A stretch of 35,853 nucleotides of DNA from an uncultured Candidatus Poseidoniales archaeon (GTDB lineage Archaea > Thermoplasmatota > Poseidoniia > Poseidoniales > Thalassarchaeaceae). This document shows positions 8,507 to 18,500 of the stretch, piece after piece. The position numbers and the translations under genes were made by a program. The stretch's first letter is position 1. Every line of letters begins with the position of its first letter. The stretch lies in assembly GCA_902573115.1 (NCBI GenBank), contig CACGIM010000010.1, positions 1-35,853 of the forward strand. The letters are read 5' to 3'. The notes beneath the pieces are model-generated. The model had not been told where the DNA came from. It worked only from the letters and a program-made list of their open reading frames with translations, and made no database searches.

Positions 8507-10111
8507 ATGCAGAGATCCTCTCATGAAACGGCAGTCCCGTTGTCCAGCCATGGAATAACTCCCAGTGGAACGGTTCACTGGAACTTGGAATGGGAGGATT
8601 TGCACTCAATTTCGGTTGAACTTGGAGAGTCAAGACTGACTTCACAAGGAGTTCTCTTAGCCGTAACGGGTGAGAGAACAGGAAGATCACCCAATGACAG
8701 ATTCATTGTCGATGAAGACGGCATGGCAGAAGAAGTTTGGTGGGGGGAGGTGAATAGGCCAACCGCACCAGCAGTCTTCAAGAGACTACTTTTGAAGACC
8801 CAGAAACACCTCAATGAGGCGGAAAACTTGTTCATCAAGGATGCATTCTGTGGAGCCGATCCGAGATACAGAATGCCTGTAAGGTTGGTTACAGAGAAGG
8901 CATGGCACGCCTCATTCATGCACAACATGTTCGTTAGAGCCTCCAAAGAAGAAATCAAGACCCATGTCCCAGAATTTACAATACTGCATGCACCGGAATT
9001 GACGTCAAGCATGAGTGACGGTGTCAACTCGGATGTCTTCGTAATAATCGCACTCGATCGGGGACTAGTGATCATCGGAGGCACTCATTATGCGGGGGAA
9101 ATAAAGAAGGCGATATTTACAATAATGAACCACATACTTCCATCCAAGGGCCTACTTCCAATGCATTGCTCAGCTAACACCGATGGTGAAAAATCAGCAT
9201 TATTCTTTGGACTATCAGGAACGGGCAAGACAACACTCTCTGCAGATCCAAACCGAGCGCTCGTAGGCGATGATGAACATGGATGGTCTGACGAAGGGGT
9301 ATTCAATTTCGAAGGTGGATGCTATGCGAAGCTTATTCGCCTTTCAGAGGAAGACGAACCTGCGATATATGCAACAACCAAGATGCCAGGATCAATACTG
9401 GAAAATGTCATACTGAACGCAGATGGCACGCCTGATTTTGACAACGGCTCACTTACACAGAACACCAGAGGTTCGTATCCAATTGAGTACATTGAGAACC
9501 GCACTATGGATTCGATGGCAGGGAACCCGAAAAACGTGGTTTTCCTCACTTGCGATGCATTTGGTGTATTACCTCCCCTTTCAAGACTGAGTCCAGAGCA
9601 GGCTGCCTACCACTTCATGTCGGGATACACTGCAAAGGTTGCTGGGACAGAGATGGGCGTCACGGAACCGCAAGCGACCTTTTCCACATGTTTTGGGGCC
9701 CCTTTCATGCCCAGGCATCCCAGTGTATATGCAGATCTACTTTCAGAGAAGATTAGAAAAAATCAAGCTAAGTGCTGGTTGATCAACACCGGCTGGATTG
9801 CCGGCGGAGCTGACGCCAGCAGCAGAATAAAAATCAAGTGGACAAGGAATTTACTTAATTCGGCCCTAAACGGAGATTTGGAAGATGTGGTTTTCGTCAA
9901 AGATGAGAGGTTCGGATTCGAGATACCCACGACCTGCCATGGAGTTCCCGAGGAAATACTTCAGCCAAGAGAAACCTGGCAAGATAAAAAGAAGTTTGAC
10001 AACGTAGCAAACCTCCTTGCTCAGATGTTTATCGAGAATTTTGAGCAATACGCTTCGGGGTGTTCAGAGCAAGTAAGGAATGCTGGACCCAAACAATTGC
10101 TAATCGATTAA
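8507..10111 (+). CDS. pckA: Phosphoenolpyruvate carboxykinase (ATP)
   Basis: Converts oxaloacetate and ATP to PEP, CO2 and ADP, the entry step of gluconeogenesis from C4 acids. At 534 aa it has the normal length for the ATP-dependent family. Landmarks in order: TGERTGRSPNDRFIV near residue 50, the kinase-1a/Walker A loop GLSGTGKTTLSAD from residue 235, the Mg-binding DDEHGWSDEGVFNFEGGCYA shortly after, and ENRTMDSMAGNPKNVVFLTC followed by DAFGVLPPLS. The ATG at 8507 follows AAGGG and gives the expected N-terminus. The GTP-dependent family lacks this arrangement. The 3' end overlaps the convergent malic enzyme gene by 12 nt. Confidence 0.96.
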   Translation: MQRSSHETAVPLSSHGITPSGTVHWNLEWEDLHSISVELGESRLTSQGVLLAVTGERTGRSPNDRFIVDEDGMAEEVWWGEVNRPTAPAVFKRLLLKTQKHLNEAENLFIKDAFCGADPRYRMPVRLVTEKAWHASFMHNMFVRASKEEIKTHVPEFTILHAPELTSSMSDGVNSDVFVIIALDRGLVIIGGTHYAGEIKKAIFTIMNHILPSKGLLPMHCSANTDGEKSALFFGLSGTGKTTLSADPNRALVGDDEHGWSDEGVFNFEGGCYAKLIRLSEEDEPAIYATTKMPGSILENVILNADGTPDFDNGSLTQNTRGSYPIEYIENRTMDSMAGNPKNVVFLTCDAFGVLPPLSRLSPEQAAYHFMSGYTAKVAGTEMGVTEPQATFSTCFGAPFMPRHPSVYADLLSEKIRKNQAKCWLINTGWIAGGADASSRIKIKWTRNLLNSALNGDLEDVVFVKDERFGFEIPTTCHGVPEEILQPRETWQDKKKFDNVANLLAQMFIENFEQYASGCSEQVRNAGPKQLLID

Positions 10112-12388
10112 TCTCTCTCTAGATGCTCTTTGGGCGTCCACAGCGCAAATAGCAGCCATGTGAACCACATCTCTTACACTGTCCCTACGCTGAAGAACGT
10201 GGGCAGGCCTAGAGAGGCCTTCCAGTATCGGTCCCGTCATCTCCGCTCCAGCTACCCTTTGCAGTAGTTTGTAGGCAATGTTAGCAGAAGCTAAATTAGG
10301 GCAAACTAGAACGTTTGCAGGCCCATTGAAAGACATAAACGGATAATCCTCCTGTATTTCTTGAACAAGAGCAGTGTCTGCTTGCATAGGGCCGTCAATT
10401 ACCAAATCAGGATCCATCTCTCGAACCATCTGGATAGCCTCTTCTATCCTGTCTGTTCTCATCTCGGAAGAAGTCCCGAAGTTGGAGAAAGATAGCATCG
10501 CGACCTTCGGCTTGACTCCAAACCTCTTTGCTACCTTGGCCGTCTGGATCGCTATCTCTGCTAAAGTTCTCGCATCTGGATAGATGTTTATGGTTGCATC
10601 TCCGATGAACATCAGCTGCCCATTCACAGTCATCATGTACATGCCAACAATCCTGTGAGAGTCAGGCTTAGGCCCTATAACTTGCAGACATGGCTTCACA
10701 ATGTCGGGATATTGGTGGGAAACTCCTCCTAGATAACCGTCGGCGTCTCCCATTCTAACCATCATTGGAGCAAAGTAAGTTGCTGATTTCAATTGCCTCA
10801 CGGCATCTTCCATCGTCAGCCCTCTTCTTGCTCGCAGCATGTGCATCTCATCAGCATATTCTCCTCTTCTCCGAGGATCATATCTCACATCGATAGTTTC
10901 ACAATTGAAATCAAGACCTAGTTCCTCCTTAACGGCTTCAATCCTCTTCTCCTGACCAAGAAGAATTGGCATGCAGATACCCTCCGAAATGCATTGGGAT
11001 GCCGCCTTTATGATAGTCGGGTCCTCCCCCTCGCAAAACACGATCTTTTTCCTCTCCCGCTTAGCCTGGTTGATGACTGTCCTCATTATCGACCTGGTCA
11101 GTCCGAGCCTAGATTCCAATTCCTCACGATACTTGTCAGCGTCGAAATCTTCTCCTGAGAGTCTTGCAACACCCTCCTCCACGGCAGCTTCGGCGACCGC
11201 GCTAGCTTCCCAAATAAGCACTCTTGCATCAAACGGCTTCGGAATTAGATAGTCTCTACCGAATGACATCTGTTCCCCATCATAAGCAGAAATCACATCG
11301 TCCGGAACGGGTTGTCTTGCCAAACTCGCCAAAGCTTTGGTTGCTGCCATTTTCATGCCCTCTGTTATTTCTGTGGCTCTAACATCAAGGGCCCCTCTGA
11401 ATATGTAAGGAAAGCCAAGAACGTTGTTTATCTGATTCGGATAGTCGGATCTCCCCGTTGCAACAATTGCATCATTCCTAATCGCATATACATCTTCAGG
11501 GGTTATCTCGGGATCCGGATTCGCAAGAGCGAAAATTAGTGGGTTTTCTGACATACCGTTTACCATTTCCGGGGTCACCAATCCTCCTTTAGATAGTCCT
11601 AGGAAAACATCAGCTCCCTTCATTGCGTCTCCTATACCACCTTCCTCAATATCTCTAGCAAAATGTGCTTTGTACTCGTTCAGCTCACCTGCCTGTTCTC
11701 TTGCCTTTGTAACTATTCCCTTCGAGTCAACCATAGTCAGATTTTCTCTACTGACTCCAAGACTTAGATAGTGTTTCGCGCATGAGATAGCTGAGGCTCC
11801 AGCACCAAGAATTGCCACGCGTACTTCCTGTATATCCTTGTTTACAACTTCCAGTCCGTTAATCAGCGCGGCACCAGAGATTATTGCAGTTCCGTGCTGG
11901 TCATCATGCATAACCGGTATGTCCAACTCTTCCACCAATCTCCTCTCGATCTCGAAACACTCAGGAGCACTAATATCCTCCAGATTAATTCCTCCAAAAG
12001 TAGGTGCAATTGCCTTCACGGCCTCAACAAATTGTTCGACATCCTTCCTATCTACTTCGATATCGAAGACATCGATATCAGCGAACGCCTTGAACAGAAG
12101 CCCTTTGCCCTCCATTACAGGCTTGCTGGCTAATGCTCCAATGTCCCCAAGTCCCAGAACGGCAGTTCCATTACTAACCACGGCGACAAGATTCCCCTTT
12201 GATGTGTAATTGTATGCTTTGTCGGGGTCTCCACCTATCTCCTCGCAGGGGTAGGCCACTCCGGGGGAATAAGCAAGCGAAAGCTCCCTCTGAGTACCAT
12301 GCGGCTTCGTTGGGACAACTGTAACCTTTCCTGGTGGATTAGAAGAATGGTAGTTTAATGCGTCTTCGCGCAGTTCCTTGCTCCCCAT
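10100..12388 (-). CDS. maeB: NAD(P)-dependent malic enzyme fused to phosphotransacetylase-like domain
   Basis: Oxidative decarboxylation of malate to pyruvate. Residues 1 to ~425 form the malic enzyme: [16 protein letters not shown] near the start, [20 protein letters not shown], the catalytic/metal region [24 protein letters not shown], and the nucleotide fold [17 protein letters not shown]. From ~430 to 762 the protein continues as a phosphate acetyltransferase-like domain ([18 protein letters not shown] start; [19 protein letters not shown] near the end). In bacterial MaeB this domain is regulatory and senses acetyl-CoA; whether it is catalytic here cannot be told. A GAGGTGGT Shine-Dalgarno precedes the ATG at 12388. 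This fusion architecture is best known from bacteria, so transfer into the archaeal lineage is likely but not shown. Confidence 0.95.
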   Translation of the reverse strand: MGSKELREDALNYHSSNPPGKVTVVPTKPHGTQRELSLAYSPGVAYPCEEIGGDPDKAYNYTSKGNLVAVVSNGTAVLGLGDIGALASKPVMEGKGLLFKAFADIDVFDIEVDRKDVEQFVEAVKAIAPTFGGINLEDISAPECFEIERRLVEELDIPVMHDDQHGTAIISGAALINGLEVVNKDIQEVRVAILGAGASAISCAKHYLSLGVSRENLTMVDSKGIVTKAREQAGELNEYKAHFARDIEEGGIGDAMKGADVFLGLSKGGLVTPEMVNGMSENPLIFALANPDPEITPEDVYAIRNDAIVATGRSDYPNQINNVLGFPYIFRGALDVRATEITEGMKMAATKALASLARQPVPDDVISAYDGEQMSFGRDYLIPKPFDARVLIWEASAVAEAAVEEGVARLSGEDFDADKYREELESRLGLTRSIMRTVINQAKRERKKIVFCEGEDPTIIKAASQCISEGICMPILLGQEKRIEAVKEELGLDFNCETIDVRYDPRRRGEYADEMHMLRARRGLTMEDAVRQLKSATYFAPMMVRMGDADGYLGGVSHQYPDIVKPCLQVIGPKPDSHRIVGMYMMTVNGQLMFIGDATINIYPDARTLAEIAIQTAKVAKRFGVKPKVAMLSFSNFGTSSEMRTDRIEEAIQMVREMDPDLVIDGPMQADTALVQEIQEDYPFMSFNGPANVLVCPNLASANIAYKLLQRVAGAEMTGPILEGLSRPAHVLQRRDSVRDVVHMAAICAVDAQRASRERLID

Positions 12389-12442
12389 GGGACCACCTCG
12401 GATATACCTGAATGACCATCTCCTATCATGCTATCCTATTGC

Positions 12443-12460
12443 TTATCGGTTGATTATCGG
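12443..12460. promoter_or_regulatory. Direct repeats in the maeB/giant-protein divergent intergenic region
   Basis: Two TTATCGG heptamers (12443-12449 and 12454-12460) start 11 bp apart, one DNA turn, in the 187-bp spacer between the divergent maeB and the 2868-residue protein gene. On the maeB strand they read CCGATAA. The spacing is what a dimeric regulator site would show, but only two copies are present and no regulator is encoded nearby. Confidence 0.25.
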
Positions 12461-12541
12461 CCAATATGCACTCGATTGGAGTTATTTCCAAATCTTATGA
12501 TTACAACTATGAGCAAGTCGCAGTCGACTACCCATACCCTT

Positions 12542-12549
12542 CATAAATT
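12542..12549 (+). promoter_or_regulatory. TATA-like box of the giant surface-protein gene
   Basis: CATAAATT lies 27-34 bp upstream of the ATG at 12576. At that distance transcription would begin at or within a few bases of the start codon, implying a leaderless or nearly leaderless mRNA, which is common in archaea. No Shine-Dalgarno is present directly before the ATG, consistent with this. Confidence 0.4.
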
Positions 12550-12575
12550 CCACATCGAGGGGCTCTAATCGATAC

Positions 12576-15500
12576 ATGTACGCTATTCGAAGATTGACTG
12601 AACCCAAGACCAAGGCAATCGGCCTTGTTTTTCTTATGATTCTATTACCTTGGGCCAGCACTTTTTCCAACTTTCAAAACACTAATTTTCTTGCAGAGGA
12701 GGAAAAAAACAGGGCCGACTCCTCACACGCAGCATGGGGTGAGAGCGGAAGTAACGACACAGGATGGATTACACTGGAAGCGAGTGGGTCTAACCTTGAG
12801 AATGGCACACCTGCGGTCGGCGACCTATTCCTAGAATTTGCCCCTGGAGCTGTAATCGATAATCTAACCCTGGAAATTGCAGTGAACGGTAGCGATGGGA
12901 CATGGGTAAACCAGCCACAGATTGCAGTGATGAACCCTCAAACTAGTGTCTTAGACTGGAGTGGCCTTGGTGGCTTGGGACGTCAGAACAATTTCGCTGA
13001 GAATCCACCAACATTGGTCGGTGGAATTCTGGACTCATCCCTCAAACCAAATACAATTAGTGATGCATCTTGGAATATTCCCACAGGAATTGAAATTACT
13101 GACTTGGTTATTGAGGCTTTGAGGCCCGTGGATCCAAAACTTTCGCTTAGTCCGCTAGAAGTATCCCTTCACGGAAGTGCATACAACCATGTTGACGGTA
13201 GACTCTACCTACTGCTTGATGATGATCTTCTGCAACTAGATGACAATTCAATTAAGAGAATCATCGATATTGTTCCTGATATTAATGGTCGCTCCATATC
13301 TGCAGATCCGAACAGAGATAGGCTATACGTGGGCGACTCCACAGGGAATATAACCGCAATGAGGCTGTCAGATTCCAGTATAGTGGATGACTTCCCACGA
13401 GACGCTAATACAACAGATTCTGATCCAATATTGGCAGTAAATTCTGATATCTACGGAGTCCTTTGGGCCGTTTCCGAATGCAAGCTGAATTATCTGATGC
13501 CCTCAAGAAGCGCTTCATGGAAGACAGTGGAATTCTGCTCTGGATCTGAGCTTGAGACCCCTGCAGGATTGATCGTAAAAGGAAGAGAGCTTTTCTTGGC
13601 TACCGAGGAGCATGGGGTTAGAGTGATAGAATACAATGTCTCATCCACTGACCCTACAACAATTGTTCTGGAAAGGAATATCGTATGGGACACTGCGAAC
13701 CTATTGTCATCTAACTCAATATCCGATATCGTGCTTGATAATGACCTTCTCTACATCGCCACGAAGGACTCCGGTATAGATAGATTCGACCTTTCGACAT
13801 TGTCTTGGCTACCATCTTGGTCTTCATCTAACTGGCTCTCATCGGATGAGATCAACGGTCTGGCAGTTGCTCCTGGCTGGTTGTATATTCTAAGTGATGA
13901 ACAAGTGCAGCCATACGACACAGAAGTGCTACTTTTCGGGTCGGATATTGAAATCGATGATTTGGGGCTCACTGAATCTGGAACGAGCATCATAGCTTGG
14001 CCAGGTGGGCTATCACGTTCCCCTTCAGACTCCTTAGCCTTGGTGGGTGACTCTTCTGGGAAGATTGGCCGGATACTTCTAGACTCACCCGATGGTTCCT
14101 TCTCATTGGTCAGCAGTCCTTCCATCGAGGATGCTGAGGTCACTGCAATTATCGATGATGGCGAAGCAGGTGAGTATTGGATAGCATCCGGAAGCGTCAT
14201 CGATATTTTGGACAATCAGGACAACCTTTGGAAAGACCCCATAGATCTAAGCGAACTGTCCTCTAGTCAGTTGGAAATAGGTGAAATCACGTCTATAGTC
14301 CAAGATCAGGGAGGTTGGGTCTTTGTAGGGACCACTTCAGGTGGCGCACACAGATTGAGTAGCGTTGATGGGTCATATTTTGGATCTATACAGGGTCTAA
14401 ACTCCCTCCAAGTCACGAGCATGGCATTCGACTCCACAACTAAGACTGTGGTAATTGGGCACACGGACTCTGGAGTCTCATTGTACTCAACCAATTCGAA
14501 TTCAGTGACAGATACTTTTTCCGAGACTGCAGGCCTCGACTCAAACAGCATCAGGGATATTGCCACTAGGTTCGGAATCGCATATATTGCGACCGAGGAG
14601 GCAGGCGTCATGAGAATAGATCTGAGCATTCCCTCGATAATCGGCTCATGGCAGTCTCTTGGCGTCGACAATCTAGACTCTACTCCCATTGCAGTAAACG
14701 GGGATGAGATTTACCTGGGATTACCCGGTTTGGGGATTCTAATAATTGATAGGCTAACAAGAGACATAATCGATCTTTGGACTCCTGATGACCCCAACGG
14801 AATCCCAGACGAAGACGTCAACGCAATATCAATTGATTTCTTTGGTGGAATATTGATAGGATCAGAGGTCCAAAACACGGGTGCAAACAGCAATGGTGGA
14901 CTAGCCCGTTGGGATGGAAGTAACTGGAACTACCTCCCTACGAGTATTCCCGGATGGAACAACGACCCATTCGAATTCTACGATGTAACCAGCGATGCTA
15001 ACGGGGTGTATGCAGGAACGAATAGAGGTGCCTGCATGTGGAACTGGCCAACAGGAACTCAGACCCAATTCACTATGGAGGACTGCTGGACCACTGGTGG
15101 TGGCGGAGGTAATGGGGGCGGAGGAGATGGAATGCCATCCAGATTCGTCATATCTGTAGACCCAATAGGTGGAGACCTTCTCTATGCTGGAACCACCGAA
15201 GGAGCAGCTGTGATCAATACTTCAAATGGATCCATAGTAGAGGTGTGGACTGCTGGAGACGATACCGAGAGGTCGAGAGTTGTAAAATTCAATGACGTGT
15301 TGTACCTAGGTTTTGAAAATCTGGGAATAGGGCGTTACAACCTCAGCTCATCCCAATGGATGACTCCTTGGGACGGCTCACAGGGGATAATAGATGATGA
15401 TGATGTCACAGCACTTGTCGAGGGAAGGCAGGAAGGAACGATGTGGGCAGGAGGAGACTTTGGCCTTACTCTGATAGACCTGATGAGCAACTCGGTGATC

Positions 15501-18500
15501 CTTCAATGGGACAGAGGTACAAACCAAAATGGACCTACTCTACCTAACTTCTCTCCTGCTGAGATTCTGATCGCTGACGACATAATGTATTATTCCCCCC
15601 AGAGGGCAAACTCTTGGAACTCGAGAGATGAGGTACACAGGATCAACTTGAACAACAACACATCTCTCCAAGAATTAAACGTTGGTCAGAAACTTGGATT
15701 CGAAGGAGTAATCCACGGAATGAATATGATCGGTGAAGAGATTTGGATTAGCGTTGTAGAAACCTCAGGATGGGGGGGTTCCGGAGACCCCGGTACTATC
15801 GTTCGGTGGAATGCCACCTCCAATCTATGGGAGGACGACCTAGAGACAATCGGAGATGTGGGTAGGGTAAATGCCCGATACCTTGGGGACTGCTTCCCCC
15901 TCAACACTTCCTGTGAGCTCTGGGTCGCTTATGGCGAGAACATCCTAAGACGATTTTCGGCCCAGAATATGACTCTCCTCAACCAGTGGAACGATGTTGA
16001 CGGCAGAATCAGAGGGATGGTCGAGTTCGAGGGAGAATACCTATTTGCGAGCATGAACGGGATTCTTCGCTGGGACCCAGCGAACGAATCTTGGCTGTCA
16101 TCATGGCTTCCTGGTGACGGGCTCCCAACAGAGTCAGAACTGGACTTTTATTCCATGAAAGTAGTAGGTGAGGATCTCTGGGCTTCCTCCGGGTACGGCA
16201 ACGACGGCCATATCATGAGGCTCTCTGGAAACAATAGCAATTGGACTGTGTGGGAGGTGGACAATGGCGAGATTCCAGACGGATATGGGGCCGATATCAT
16301 CGTTTGCCATGATATTGTGAACATTGCGATGGGCTTCACTGCTTGGCAGTGGTGGGTATCAGGAGGGGGTGTGGCCAGATTCGACTTGGGGGATCATGAC
16401 GGTGACGGAATAACCGAGGAGTGGATTTCGCCAATCACGCAAGACAACTCGAATCTAGTAGATAGGGACGTCAGGGCTTTGGCATGTGACGAAGATAATG
16501 ACGTCATGTACATAGGGTTCGACTCAGAAGACGTGGGAATAGATCGTTTCGACTACTTCTCAAACAATTTCCTTGGAACACTCACTACGGACATGGGCAT
16601 CTCAGGCGACAAGGTGTTTCCCGGAGGGATGCTGCACGATGGTGACCTACTCTTAATTTCACATTACGACGGAGCAGGCGGAATTACCAGAGTGGTCACC
16701 TCTGGGTCGTCTGCATCATCAGGGCTGGTCATTGGTATGGGAATGGACTCTTGCTCCATCGTAAGGGCGCCATCCCTAAGTTCGAGAGAATATGCCATAG
16801 GCAGGTCGGGGGACCTATCTGGGATTAATCGAGTCGACAGACTGGATATTACCGGCCTAATAGAGGGAGGCTTCGACGAGTTGGTTGGATTACCCTCCGG
16901 AGTCGTTCATGAGATGATTTCCAATGATACCCATGTTTGGGTGACAGTCGGATCCTCTGACCAATCCTACCTAGGATCGACCATTCTTCAGGGGGAGCTG
17001 CTCGGCAACGGATCAGTTAACTGGCAATACGGATACGACTCGATTTTCGAGAGCATGAACGAGATCATGTTGATTGGACAAGAGATATGGGTGACTACAG
17101 TCGGGGGAGGGCTTTTCTCTGTCAATTTGAGTCAGAGGTCCTTCCAGCCTACCCCAGCATCTTTACACAACCAGATGGATGGAATATTTTTCAATGGAGG
17201 AGAGATGTATGTCGGCCTCATGGGATGGGATGGCAGCTCTGCTGGTTTCCAGCAATTCGATCCCATGAACAGGACATGGGGTCATGGAAGCCTAATTGCT
17301 GGTCTTCCAAGCAACATAGTAACAGATTTCGCTGAGTTCGAGGAGCACATCCTGGTGTCGACACATGGTGGAATAGGATTGTGGAATACGACTAGGAATG
17401 ATTGGGACGATCCAATCACCACAATAGATGGGCTTCCAACCCCCATATCCAATCACTTATTTGTCCCGCCTAGTCCAGTTTTGGGCAATGGAACCGTTCT
17501 AATCGGGGGGCCAATCGGAATTATTTCCTTGGATCAGAATCTTTCAGTTTCTGGCTATGCAGGGAGGTCACAGGGACTATTGGGCGATTTCGTGTCTGGA
17601 ATAGTGTACGCAGGCCCTGTATCGAGGATGGTTAACGATACTGCCACGGGGACTACTGCAACAATATATCACGATGCGGCTTTGTTCATTTCACACAACG
17701 GGCAGGGTGTTACCAGACCAGGAGCCTCAGCATGGGACCTATCCACCGATACCGCAAACGGGACCTACAACATCGATATGATCCCAAGCAATGATGTCAG
17801 GGCCGTTGAAGCAGACCAATGGGGCGTTCATATTGCCACCTCAAGCCAACCAATAGTTCACTGGAACGGAACTTCGATGATTATGGAGGCGGGACCCGGT
17901 GCATTGGATTTACAGGCTTGGCCAATCGTAGATTTGGCATCTGATGGGACTCACTTAGCAGCAGTATCATCAGGAAAAATTAGCATTCTTCGTTCATCAG
18001 GTGATCACGAGGTCATAAAGATAGGAGAGCTGGTTGGGGCAATATCGGCTGATGCCGATCCATGGTTCGGATTGGCTGCAATAGGCGAGGGCGGACTTCA
18101 CATTTACAGGCCGATGGAGACACTGAACCAGATTGATCGAGAAGCACAGCGAAGAGCCGCTCCACTCACCGCGATATTTGCTGGCATGTCTGCTGAAATA
18201 ACGGATAGCACAGTTCCTGGTATGTCTACAATACTAGTGGATCACCAATCTACAATTTCCATCCCCATAGATCCCAATCAAGAAAACTCCTCAGAACTTC
18301 TTTTGTTTCCGGGCTCTGTCACATTTTCCTCTCCTCAGAGAGGGGCCTGGGTTTGGGCCAAGTCTACGATATTAAACTACTCAGGATCATGGGATTTGGC
18401 TTCGCTTAACCCGCAAATAGAGGAGTCTTTCCAGAATGCTATCTTCAACACCCCACCAGGCTCCCCATCATCATATGTGCATCTACAACTACAATCCCCT

